Part shown: in pieces, positions 1-7,262 of the stretch
How the letters are laid out: every line of letters starts with the position of its first letter
Numbering within the stretch: position 1 is the stretch's first letter
Assembly: GCF_014852585.1 (NCBI RefSeq)
Contig: NZ_JACVBX010000014.1
Location: 62,001-126,000 of the forward strand
DNA from: Pseudomonas sp. PDM18
GTDB lineage: Bacteria > Pseudomonadota > Gammaproteobacteria > Pseudomonadales > Pseudomonadaceae
Length of the DNA: 64,000 bases
Direction of reading: 5' to 3'
Position numbers and translations under genes: made by a program
The notes under the pieces: model-generated
Database searches by the model: none
What the model was told of the DNA's origin: nothing
Seen by the model: the letters and a program-made list of their open reading frames with translations, nothing else

Positions 1-215
1 TCATGCTCGAAGTGCGCCAGGGCGGCGGCGAGGGAGTGATGGTATTCGCGCTCCAGCGGATCGGAGTCGCACAGGGTGTCGCCGCGCTCCAGCGAGCCCA
101 TGCTGGGAATGGCGCCGCTGTGCTGCAGCAACGCTTCGGCAAGCAGGGTCTTGCCGCTGTCGCCATGGCCGACCAGGGCCACGGTGCGGATCTGTTCCAC
201 CGAGTAACTGGACAT
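1..215 (-). CDS. Elongation factor G-like GTPase, N-terminal fragment
   Basis: This is the first 71 codons of a gene that runs off the left edge. The start ATG lies at 213-215 on the minus strand, and the protein begins MSSYSVEQIRTVALVGHGDS. The P-loop VGHGDSGKT matches the EF-G pattern GHxDxGKT and is followed by a helix and a switch-like region with ERGDTLCDSDPLERE. EF-G-like proteins with this variant P-loop are GTPases related to the ribosomal translocase; many Pseudomonas carry one in addition to canonical fusA. Whether it works in translocation, ribosome recycling or something else cannot be judged from the fragment. Its upstream side is the DnaA-box-rich gap. Confidence 0.8.
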   Translation of the reverse strand, partial: MSSYSVEQIRTVALVGHGDSGKTLLAEALLQHSGAIPSMGSLERGDTLCDSDPLEREYHHSLAAALAHFEH

Positions 216-270
216 GCTGAATCTCCCGCCCCCAGGGTGAGTGAAGTATAGGCAGCAGGCCCTGCGCCCC

Positions 271-345
271 TGGACAAATATTGAGCAGCCCGACGCGAGC
301 CAGCCACGGCGGGGCTCGCAGCGATTCATCCACAACCCGCCCACA
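271..345 (+). repeat. TTGAGCA...TCCACA module, copy A
   Basis: TGGACAAATATTGAGCA begins at 271. A GC-rich inverted repeat follows (GCGAGCC ... GGCTCGC), then TTCATCCACA, an 8-bp spacer and ACAAG. The 14-base core starting at 274 is exactly 52 bp upstream of the TCATCCACA word at 326. Confidence 0.6.
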
Positions 346-604
346 AGTTCCTGGCAGAACGCTGCACAGCCAATGTGGAAAACCCAGCGGAAAATATGCT
401 GTAAGCCAGTAACGGCGGGACTTTCGTCGATTGATCAAAAAACGTACCAAGCCAACGAAGGCGCGCCCCGCGTGGCCTGCAGCGATCTGGGTACAGGTTG
501 TCAACACCTTCTGCGAGGTTCGCCCCACAGGCATTGTGGAAAGTTTCGCGCAGCCTGCGCCACTGGGGAAAAGTCGCTCTGGATCAGTCTCTTACATCCT
601 TCGC

Positions 605-683
605 TGGTCAATCTTTGAGCAACATTCCGGAAGCCGCGCAGGGCATGGCGCCGGCGAAGTTTTCCACAGGCGGCGCACAAGTG
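605..683 (+). repeat. TTGAGCA...TCCACA module, copy B
   Basis: TGGTCAATCTTTGAGCA begins at 605 and TTTTCCACA at 660. From the core start at 608 to the box is again 52 bp. The box is followed after 8 bp by ACAAGT, as in copy A. The inverted repeat in the middle is less perfect than in copies A and C. Confidence 0.6.
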
Positions 684-869
684 GGTCAACACAAACCGGG
701 GATAGCGGTGGAAGGATCGTGCACAGGAAACTCGCTGCAATCGATACACAGGCTCGCAAGTGATTGAAAAAGCGCGACTGATCAGAAAACAGCCAGCTTC
801 AGGGAAGCCCCGCCCCATCGGTTCCGCAGCCACCTCCAAACAGTTTTTCCACAGGTTGGACAAGCATGC

Positions 870-897
870 CTCCACAGCGGCTGTGGAGATCTCCACA
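870..897. repeat. Overlapping TGTGGAG palindromes
   Basis: Two perfect palindromes overlap. One is CTCCACAGC at 870-878 with GCTGTGGAG at 880-888; the other is the 16-bp TGTGGAGATCTCCACA at 882-897. Together they place three TGTGGAG half-sites in alternating orientation, each resembling the conserved end of a DnaA box. This suits a protein-binding site or small cruciform inside the DnaA-box-rich gap. Confidence 0.55.
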
Positions 898-1005
898 TCT
901 CCCTCATCCACCTCTGAAAGCCAGGAATGACGGGGCTTATTTGAAATCCTGAGGCGATTTTCGGCTGTTCATGAAAGTGCCACGCCGCCGTCATCTTCCA
1001 CCCCT

Positions 1006-1014
1006 TTATCCACA
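1006..1014 (+). promoter_or_regulatory. Perfect DnaA box
   Basis: TTATCCACA matches the consensus R-type DnaA box at all nine positions. It is followed at once by a degenerate partner (TTTATCACA at 1017-1025). It is the best box of the 216-1126 region. Confidence 0.55.
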
Positions 1015-1126
1015 GCTTTATCACAAGGTTGCCCCCGGATTCTCGGCAAATGCTGAAACACAGCCGACGCGGCGTTCAGAGGGGGGCGGAGCTATGCTGG
1101 ATTTCCCCCAGCAGAGGAGCCAACCC

Positions 1127-1444
1127 ATGATCCTGACCACCACGCCCACCATCGAGGGCAAGACCATCCAGGAATACCGCGGCATCGTGGTTGGCGAGGC
1201 GATCCTCGGCGCCAACGTGTTCCGCGACCTGTTCGCCGGCCTGCGCGACATCATCGGCGGCCGCTCCGGGGCATACGAGAAGGAACTGGGCAGGGCGCGG
1301 GAGATCGCCTTCGAGGAGCTGCAGGAGCGCGCGCAGGAGCTGGGCGCCAATGCCGTAGTCGGCATCGACCTGGATTACGAGGTCGTGGGGCAGAACGGCA
1401 GCATGCTGATGGTCAGCGTGAGCGGGACGGCAGTGCGTATCTGA
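1127..1444 (+). CDS. YbjQ/UPF0145 family protein
   Basis: A 105-residue protein ([20 protein letters not shown]...). It carries the family's features: an early ITTTxxIEGK-like strand, the [29 protein letters not shown] segment, a central helix [29 protein letters not shown], and a C-terminal strand [13 protein letters not shown]. The family (YbjQ in E. coli) forms a small pentameric fold of unknown function with heavy-metal-binding-like annotation in databases. The ATG at 1127 is preferred over earlier ones because GAGGAG lies 8 bp upstream. No partner gene is adjacent. Confidence 0.85.
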   Translation: MILTTTPTIEGKTIQEYRGIVVGEAILGANVFRDLFAGLRDIIGGRSGAYEKELGRAREIAFEELQERAQELGANAVVGIDLDYEVVGQNGSMLMVSVSGTAVRI

Positions 1445-1456
1445 CGTCGGGGGTAG

Positions 1457-1506
1457 CTGTAGGAGCGCACCATGCGCGCGATCGCGGGCATGGCGCGCTC
1501 CTACAG
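1457..1506. repeat. GGAGCGC-type REP hairpin, copy 1
   Basis: A 50-bp element whose ends CTGTAGGAGCGC and GCGCTCCTACAG are perfect 12-bp inverted repeats. The inner part has CATGC ... GCATG arms around CGATCG. Related copies lie at 13673 and, degenerate, at 15427. It sits 12 bp after the YbjQ gene and just before module copy C. Confidence 0.75.
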
Positions 1507-1510
1507 GCAT

Positions 1511-1587
1511 TGGTCAAATCTTGAGCAGGATAATGCAGGCCATGCCAACAGTGGCCTGCAGGCATTCATCCACAGGTTGGCGACAGC
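1511..1587 (+). repeat. TTGAGCA...TCCACA module, copy C
   Basis: TGGTCAAATCTTGAGCA starts at 1511. A clear inverted repeat follows (GCAGGCCA ... TGGCCTGC), then TTCATCCACA; the TCATCCACA word is at 1566-1574. The core-to-box distance is 52 bp, as in copies A and B. The sequence after the box, CCACAGGTTGG, also recurs after the box at 845-853. Confidence 0.6.
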
Positions 1588-1629
1588 TTGCGCGAGCAAC
1601 CGTCCCCAGCGCCTGGGGACAACTCAGGC

Positions 1630-2673
1630 TCAGGCGCCCATGACTTTGCGGATGTCCGCCGCCAGTTCCTCGACGCGGGCGGTCTCGGTATCCCACGAGC
1701 ACATGAAGCGGGCGCCGCCGGCGCCGATGAAGGTATAGAAGCGCCAGCCCAGCTGACGCAGGGCTTCCAGAGCGGGTTCGGACATCTGCAGGAATACGCC
1801 GTTGGCTTCCACCGGGAACATCAGCTGCACGCCCGGTACATCGGCGACGCGCTCGGCCAGCAGTTGTGCACAGCGGTTGGCGTGGCTGGCGTAATGCATC
1901 CAGGCGTCGTCCTGCAGCACCCCGACCCAAGGCGCGGCGAGGAAGCGCATCTTCGAGGCCAGTTGGCCGGCCTGCTTGCAGCGGTAGTCGAAGCCTTCGG
2001 CCAGTTCGCGATTGAAGAACAGGATGGCCTCGCCCACCGCCATGCCGTTCTTGGTCCCGCCGAAGCAGAGCACTTCGACGCCGGCCTTCCAGGTCAGCTC
2101 GGCCGGGGTCGCGCCGAGGAAGGCGCAGGCATTGGAGAAGCGCGCACCGTCCATGTGCAGGTGCAGGCCCAGTTCGCGGCAGGTGGCACTGAGCGCCTGC
2201 AGCTCGTCCGGGCGGTAGACGGTGCCGACCTCGGTGGCCTGGGTGATGGTGACCACGCGCGCCTTCGGGTAGTGGATGTCCTGCCGCTTCAGGGCGATCT
2301 CGCGGATCGCCTCCGGAGTCAGCTTGCCCTGGGCGTCAGTGCGCGCCAGCAGCAGCTTGGAGCCGTTGGAGAAGAACTCCGGCGCGCCGCACTCGTCAGT
2401 CTCGACGTGGGCGGTCTCGGCGCAGATCACGCTGTGGTAGCTCTGGCACAGCGCCGCCAGGGCCAGGGAGTTGGCCGCGGTGCCGTTGAAGGCGAAGAAG
2501 ACTTCGCAGTCGGTCTCGAACAGCTCGCGGAAGTAGTCGGACGCGCGGGCGGTCCACTGGTCGTCGCCGTAGGCGCGTTCGTGGCCGCGGTTGGCTTCGG
2601 CCATGGCCGCCCAGGCTTCGGGGCAGATGCCGGAATAGTTGTCGCTGGCGAACTGTTGGGTGTTGTCGGTCAT
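1630..2673 (-). CDS. ltaE: Low-specificity L-threonine aldolase
   Basis: A 347-residue fold-type I PLP enzyme that cleaves L-threonine or L-allo-threonine to glycine and acetaldehyde. It begins MTDNTQQFASDNYSGICPEA. Visible family motifs are the N-terminal FASDNYSG, the mid-protein LHMDGARFSNA and CFGGTKNGM, whose lysine is the expected Schiff-base residue. The ATG at 2673 is chosen over the upstream in-frame one at 2718 because it gives the usual N-terminus and has GAGG about 8 bp upstream. It shares the one-carbon/glycine theme with glyA and the sox genes to its right, as in P. aeruginosa, but is transcribed alone. Confidence 0.93.
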   Translation of the reverse strand: MTDNTQQFASDNYSGICPEAWAAMAEANRGHERAYGDDQWTARASDYFRELFETDCEVFFAFNGTAANSLALAALCQSYHSVICAETAHVETDECGAPEFFSNGSKLLLARTDAQGKLTPEAIREIALKRQDIHYPKARVVTITQATEVGTVYRPDELQALSATCRELGLHLHMDGARFSNACAFLGATPAELTWKAGVEVLCFGGTKNGMAVGEAILFFNRELAEGFDYRCKQAGQLASKMRFLAAPWVGVLQDDAWMHYASHANRCAQLLAERVADVPGVQLMFPVEANGVFLQMSEPALEALRQLGWRFYTFIGAGGARFMCSWDTETARVEELAADIRKVMGA

Positions 2674-2779
2674 GGTGCGGCCTCGGAAAACGTTGTACGT
2701 CAGGCAGCAGCGTAGCAACGGATAGTCGCTTGCCGCCGGAGGGCGCAGGCCTCCCGCTGACGGGAGGCCGCGGGAGGGA

Positions 2780-3460
2780 TCAGGGCAGCTTGGTCAGCGC
2801 CATCTGCTCGGAGATCGGCACGAACAGCTCGCGCAGGGACTGGGCAGTGCCGCCGTTGGGCTTGTCCGGGGAGACCATGTTGAGCACGTAGCGCCCCTTG
2901 ATCAGGCCGGTCAGGCTGGACTCGCCGGCCTTGTCGTCCGGGCCCGGCACGCTGATCGCCAGCGGGTCGCCCATGCGGGTGCTGTCGATCACCGGCAGGT
3001 ACTGCTCGCCGCCGAACTGCGCGGCGGTGCCGTTCTGCAGCGCGGCTTGGCGGGCCTGGTTGAGCAGCGAGACGTTCTTCGCGGTGGTGTCGCGCAGCTT
3101 GGCCTGGGCGGCGAGGTACTGCTTGGCAACCTCGCCCTGCTGGTCGGCGCCGGGCGCCGGCAGGCCGGTATCGGTCAGGGTCACGACCAGATGCTGGCTG
3201 CCATCGGCCTTGCCATAGACGATGGTGGCGTCGTCGTAGCCGCACTCGCGGGACAGGTAGGGATAGCCGTAGATGGCCTTGGTCGGCGGCAGCGCCTTCT
3301 CCAGCACATGACCGGTGCAGCTGTCGCCGGCCGGGGTGGCCGTGGCGGCGCTGCTGGCGGCTTCGGGCGCTTCGGCCTTGGCGGGTTTGCTGTCGTCACC
3401 ACAGCCCTGCAGCGTCGCGGTGAGCAGCAGGGCGGAAAGCAGAGTCAGGGAGCGGTTCAT
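2780..3460 (-). CDS. Putative lipoprotein of unknown function
   Basis: A 226-residue exported protein. A lipoprotein signal peptide runs to the lipobox LQGC (lipidated Cys20). A low-complexity linker rich in Ala, Pro and Thr (SKPAKAEAPEAASSAATATP) follows, then a globular domain with two cysteines. The start at 3460 is chosen because it begins the signal peptide; longer in-frame versions only add an unrelated stretch. I do not recognise a characterised family. The conserved position between threonine aldolase and glyA suggests a resident gene, not an acquired one. Confidence 0.75.
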   Translation of the reverse strand: MNRSLTLLSALLLTATLQGCGDDSKPAKAEAPEAASSAATATPAGDSCTGHVLEKALPPTKAIYGYPYLSRECGYDDATIVYGKADGSQHLVVTLTDTGLPAPGADQQGEVAKQYLAAQAKLRDTTAKNVSLLNQARQAALQNGTAAQFGGEQYLPVIDSTRMGDPLAISVPGPDDKAGESSLTGLIKGRYVLNMVSPDKPNGGTAQSLRELFVPISEQMALTKLP

Positions 3461-3524
3461 GGCGTCCTCGCATTTCGAAGAGGCGCAGTTTAGTCCCTTG
3501 GCCGGATGGTTCCTATCGGTAGCT

Positions 3525-4052
3525 TCATTGCGAAGGTTTGCAGACCCAGCGCCCCTGCCTATCGTCGTAGCCGGCATCGATCACCGCCACTCCGGCGCCG
3601 CGCGCTTCCAGGCAGAAGGTCTTCATGAAGGTCGCCCGCTGGCCGTCCCCGGCACTGTCGTGCCCGCCGAGGGTGACGTTGTACAGACCAGGCTGCAGAG
3701 GCCGCGCGGGGGTTTTCTCGCGGAAACCGGGAATCGCCTGGCCGTAGGCGAAGCAGGTGTCGCTGCGTAGCGACACGCCCTGGGTGGGTTCGATGCTGGC
3801 CGACGCCCAGAACGGCTCGTAGGGCTCGCGCGCGACTTCGATGGAGTGCACCGCCACCTGCCGCGCATCCACCTGCAGCGTGCGGTTGAAGAACAGGCCG
3901 GGCGACTTGAATGCCGCGCCGCCGAAGCACAGCGTCCGGCCCTGCACCCAGACCCGCGCGTCGCCGTCGAACAGGCGCGACATGCCCCAGGCCGACAAAG
4001 CCGGCGCCAGCAGCGCAAGGCACAGCGAACCACATAAGAAGAAGCGCTTCAT
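3525..4052 (-). CDS. Small exported protein of unknown function
   Basis: A 175-residue protein starting [20 protein letters not shown], with a Sec-type signal peptide predicted to be cleaved near the SAWG region. The mature part looks like a beta-rich secreted domain ([52 protein letters not shown]). Its cysteine pairs could form disulfides. The start at 4052 is preferred over 4100 because it places the signal peptide at the N-terminus. It lies 64 bp upstream of the lipoprotein gene on the same strand, so the two may be co-transcribed. Function unknown. Confidence 0.7.
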   Translation of the reverse strand: MKRFFLCGSLCLALLAPALSAWGMSRLFDGDARVWVQGRTLCFGGAAFKSPGLFFNRTLQVDARQVAVHSIEVAREPYEPFWASASIEPTQGVSLRSDTCFAYGQAIPGFREKTPARPLQPGLYNVTLGGHDSAGDGQRATFMKTFCLEARGAGVAVIDAGYDDRQGRWVCKPSQ

Positions 4053-4293
4053 CGGGCAGGGCTCCGCGGGCCGCGCCGTCCTGGCGCGGGCATGTCGCAT
4101 TCTGACCAGCCGTCGCGTGCAATTCCACGCACGCGGTCGCTTTTGCGCCGTTCACGGCATGTCGCAAACGCACCTACCCGCGACGTGCGCAGGCATCTGG
4201 GCTGACGGGGCCAGTCATACCATCGCTTCCAAGGGGGCCAGCTCGCGCCCCGCACCAGCCATGGCGCCCCACCGCGCCGCAGGGAGACCAGCG

Positions 4294-5547
4294 ATGTTCA
4301 GCAAGCAAGACCAGATCCAGGGCTATGACGACGAACTGCTCGCGGCGATGGATGCCGAGGAAGCGCGCCAGGAGGACCACCTCGAGCTGATCGCTTCGGA
4401 GAACTACACCAGCAAGCGCGTCATGCAGGCTCAGGGCAGCGGGCTGACCAACAAGTACGCCGAAGGCTATCCGGGCAAGCGATACTACGGTGGCTGCGAG
4501 CATGTGGATAAAGTCGAGCAGCTGGCCATCGATCGCGCCAAGCAGCTGTTCGGCGCCGACTACGCCAACGTCCAGCCGCACTCAGGCTCCTCGGCCAACT
4601 CCGCGGTGTACCTGGCGCTGATCAATGCCGGCGACACCATCCTGGGCATGAGCCTGGCCCACGGCGGCCACCTGACCCACGGCGCCAAGGTGTCGTCCTC
4701 GGGCAAGCTGTACAACGCCGTGCAGTATGGCCTGAACACCGACACCGGGCTGATCGACTACGACGAGGTCGAGCGCCTGGCCGTGGAACACAAGCCGAAG
4801 ATGATCGTCGCCGGCTTCTCCGCCTACTCCAAGACCCTCGACTTCCCGCGCTTCCGCGCCATCGCCGACAAGGTCGGAGCGCTGCTGTTCGTCGACATGG
4901 CCCACGTCGCCGGCCTGGTCGCCGCAGGCCTGTACCCGAACCCGCTGCCCTACGCCGACGTGGTCACCACCACCACCCACAAGACCCTGCGCGGCCCGCG
5001 CGGCGGCCTGATCCTGGCGAAATCCAACGAAGAGATCGAGAAGAAGCTCAACTCCGCCGTCTTCCCCGGCGCCCAGGGCGGCCCGCTGATGCATGTGATC
5101 GCCGCCAAGGCGGTGTGCTTCAAGGAGGCGCTGGAGCCCGGCTTCAAGGACTACCAGGCCCAGGTGCTCAGGAACGCCCAGGCCATGGCTTCGGTGTTCA
5201 TCGAGCGCGGCTACGACGTGGTCTCCGGTGGCACCGACAACCACCTGATGCTGATCAGCCTGGTGAAGCAGGGCCTGACCGGCAAGGAAGCGGACGCCGC
5301 CCTGGGCCGTGTCGGCATCACGGTGAACAAGAACGCCGTGCCGAACGATCCGCAGAGCCCGTTCGTCACCTCCGGCATCCGCATCGGCACCCCGGCGGTG
5401 ACTACCCGTGGCCTGAAGGAAGAACAGTGCCGCGAGCTGGCCGGCTGGATCAGCGACGTGCTGGACCACCTGGGCGACGCCGACGTGGAGGCCAAGGTGG
5501 CCACCCAGGTCGCGGGCCTGTGCGCGGACTTCCCGGTCTACCGCTGA
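4294..5547 (+). CDS. glyA: Serine hydroxymethyltransferase
   Basis: A 417-residue PLP enzyme that interconverts serine plus THF with glycine plus 5,10-methylene-THF. Family signatures are [20 protein letters not shown] near the N-terminus, [15 protein letters not shown], the glycine-rich HSGSSAN and the PLP-lysine motif [14 protein letters not shown]. The start ATG at 4294 has AGGGAG about 8 bp upstream and gives the standard length. It heads the glyA-soxBDAG-purU-fdhA series and can pass on the glycine and methylene-THF made by sarcosine oxidase. It is probably a second SHMT dedicated to glycine betaine/sarcosine catabolism, as glyA1 is in P. aeruginosa; this is inferred from location. Confidence 0.97.
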   Translation: MFSKQDQIQGYDDELLAAMDAEEARQEDHLELIASENYTSKRVMQAQGSGLTNKYAEGYPGKRYYGGCEHVDKVEQLAIDRAKQLFGADYANVQPHSGSSANSAVYLALINAGDTILGMSLAHGGHLTHGAKVSSSGKLYNAVQYGLNTDTGLIDYDEVERLAVEHKPKMIVAGFSAYSKTLDFPRFRAIADKVGALLFVDMAHVAGLVAAGLYPNPLPYADVVTTTTHKTLRGPRGGLILAKSNEEIEKKLNSAVFPGAQGGPLMHVIAAKAVCFKEALEPGFKDYQAQVLRNAQAMASVFIERGYDVVSGGTDNHLMLISLVKQGLTGKEADAALGRVGITVNKNAVPNDPQSPFVTSGIRIGTPAVTTRGLKEEQCRELAGWISDVLDHLGDADVEAKVATQVAGLCADFPVYR

Positions 5548-5549
5548 TT

Positions 5550-5634
5550 TTGTAGGAGCGAGCTTGCTCGCGAACCCGCCCCGCCGCGAGGCCATTCGCG
5601 AGCAAGAGCTAGGCGCCCCCCCTCGGTCCTACGA
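5550..5634. repeat. REP-type inverted repeat after glyA
   Basis: TGTAGGAGCGAGCTTGCTCG at 5551 is the common Pseudomonas REP head. It is followed by a degenerate inverted partner (TTCGCGAGCAAGAGCT ... GGTCCTACG). It sits in the glyA-soxB gap and may act as an mRNA-stabilising or partial termination hairpin. Confidence 0.75.
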
Positions 5635-5671
5635 AGAGCGGCACCGCGACTAGAGATTTCAGGAGCACCCC

Positions 5672-6922
5672 ATGCAACGCTACTCCGGCTTCGGCCTGTT
5701 CAAGCATTCCCTGAGCCACCACGAGAACTGGCAGCGCATGTGGCGCACGCCCACGCCCAAGCCGGTGTATGACGTGGTCATCGTCGGCGGCGGCGGGCAC
5801 GGCCTGGCCACGGCCTACTATCTGGCCAAGGAGCACGGCATCACCAACGTCGCGGTGGTCGAGAAGGGCTGGCTAGGCGGCGGCAACACCGCGCGCAACA
5901 CCACCATCGTGCGTTCCAATTACCTGTGGGACGAGTCGGCGCTGCTCTACGAACACGCCATGAAACTGTGGGAAGGCCTGTCCCAGGACCTCAACTACAA
6001 CGTCATGTTCTCCCAGCGTGGGGTCTACAACCTCTGCCACACCCTGCAGGACATGCGCGACGGCGAACGCCGCGTCAGCGCCAACCGCCTCAACGGCGTG
6101 GACGGTGAACTGCTCAACGCCCAGCAGGTGGCCGAAGAGATTCCCTACCTGAACTGCACCAAAAGCGCCCGCTACCCGGTCATGGGTTCCACCGTCCAGC
6201 GTCGTGGTGGCGTGGCCCGTCACGATGCCGTGGCCTGGGGCTTCGCCCGCGCCGCCGACGCCCTGGGCGTGGACCTGATCCAGCAGACCGAAGTGATCGG
6301 CTTCCGCAAGCAGGACGGCGTGGTCATCGGCGTCGAAACCAACCGCGGCTTCATCGGCGCCAAGCGCGTCGGCGTGGTCACCGCCGGCAACTCCGGGCAC
6401 ATGGCCAAGCTCGCCGGCTTCCGCCTGCCGATCGAATCACACCCGCTGCAGGCGCTGGTTTCCGAGCCGCTGAAACCCATCATCGACAGCGTGATCATGT
6501 CCAACGCCGTGCATGGCTACATCAGCCAGTCGGACAAGGGCGACCTGGTCATCGGCGCCGGCATCGACGGCTACAACGGCTACGGCCAGCGCGGTTCCTA
6601 CCCGGTGATCGAGCACACCCTGCAAGCCATCGTCGAGATGTTCCCAGTGCTCTCGCGCGTGCGCATGAACCGCCAGTGGGGCGGCATCGTCGACACCACC
6701 CCGGACGCCTGCCCGATCATCGGCAAGACCCCGGTGAAGAACCTGTTCTTCAACTGCGGCTGGGGCACCGGCGGCTTCAAGGCTACTCCCGGCTCGGGCA
6801 ACGTTTTCGCCGCCACTCTCGCCAAGGGCGAGCCGCATCCGCTGGCCGCGCCCTTCTCCATCGAACGCTTCCACACCGGCGCGCTGATCGACGAACACGG
6901 CGCTGCTGCCGTCGCGCACTAA
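5672..6922 (+). CDS. soxB: Sarcosine oxidase beta subunit
   Basis: A 416-residue flavoprotein subunit of the heterotetrameric cytoplasmic sarcosine oxidase, which oxidises sarcosine to glycine and delivers the methyl group as methylene-THF or formaldehyde. The DAO-fold dinucleotide motif [20 protein letters not shown] lies at about residues 33-52. [20 protein letters not shown] and the C-terminal [17 protein letters not shown] are typical of SoxB. In the family this subunit holds the covalent FMN and the active site. AGGAG-like sequence precedes the ATG. It is followed 13 bp later by soxD in one operon. Confidence 0.96.
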   Translation: MQRYSGFGLFKHSLSHHENWQRMWRTPTPKPVYDVVIVGGGGHGLATAYYLAKEHGITNVAVVEKGWLGGGNTARNTTIVRSNYLWDESALLYEHAMKLWEGLSQDLNYNVMFSQRGVYNLCHTLQDMRDGERRVSANRLNGVDGELLNAQQVAEEIPYLNCTKSARYPVMGSTVQRRGGVARHDAVAWGFARAADALGVDLIQQTEVIGFRKQDGVVIGVETNRGFIGAKRVGVVTAGNSGHMAKLAGFRLPIESHPLQALVSEPLKPIIDSVIMSNAVHGYISQSDKGDLVIGAGIDGYNGYGQRGSYPVIEHTLQAIVEMFPVLSRVRMNRQWGGIVDTTPDACPIIGKTPVKNLFFNCGWGTGGFKATPGSGNVFAATLAKGEPHPLAAPFSIERFHTGALIDEHGAAAVAH

Positions 6923-6935
6923 GAGGGCACACATC

Positions 6936-7262
6936 ATGCTGAATATCTTCTGCCCCCATTGCGGCGAGCTGCGTTCCGAAGAGGAATTCCACGCCAAGGG
7001 CCAGGCGCACATCCCGCGCCCCCTCGACCCGTCCGCCTGCACCGACGCCGAGTGGGGCGAGTACATGTTCTTCCGCGATAACCCGCGCGGCATCCACCAC
7101 GAGCTGTGGGTGCACGCCGCCGGCTGCCGCCAGTACTTCAACGTCACCCGCCACACCGTGACCTACGAAATCCTGGAAACCTACAAGATCGGCGAAAAAC
7201 CGAGCATCACCGCCGAATCCGAGAAGAAATCCGCCGTCCAGCCCGCCGTGGAGAAGGCCTAA
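6936..7262 (+). CDS. soxD: Sarcosine oxidase delta subunit
   Basis: A 108-residue small subunit. The zinc ligands known for the family are visible: Cys6 and Cys9 (IFCPHCGE), then His60 and Cys64 (HAAGCRQYF). The C-terminal tail is rich in Lys, Glu and Ala. Its TAA stop shares bases with the soxA ATG (TAATG), so the two are translationally coupled. Confidence 0.95.
   Translation: MLNIFCPHCGELRSEEEFHAKGQAHIPRPLDPSACTDAEWGEYMFFRDNPRGIHHELWVHAAGCRQYFNVTRHTVTYEILETYKIGEKPSITAESEKKSAVQPAVEKA

Larger units (their letters stand above)
216..1126. other. Non-coding region rich in DnaA-box-like sequences
   Basis: About 900 bp with no convincing gene. It holds one perfect DnaA box, TTATCCACA at 1006-1014, and near-matches at 326-334 (TCATCCACA), 374-382 (TTTTCCACA on the minus strand), 660-668 and 845-853 (TTTTCCACA). 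More degenerate TCCACA words lie at 535-543, 742-750 and 871-914. Several are followed 8 bp later by ACAAG, as if a second degenerate box were in tandem. The open frames here have poor codon content and no family resemblance. Such density is typical of replication origins or DnaA-titrating loci, but neither dnaA nor rpmH is adjacent, so the function is open. Confidence 0.6.

Noticed and set aside
271-287. IHF site reading of the CAAATATTGAGCA element
   Set aside because: Matches to WATCAANNNNTTR are only partial on either strand in all three copies, so I do not call IHF sites.
3-763. Several open frames on both strands in the DnaA-box-rich gap
   Set aside because: They have atypical composition, overlap each other and the boxes, and show no family features; in this high-GC DNA such frames arise by chance.
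5550-5634. CRISPR-like or attachment-site reading of the repeat arrays
   Set aside because: The repeats are dispersed single or paired hairpins of REP type without regular spacers, cas genes, integrase or tRNA target.
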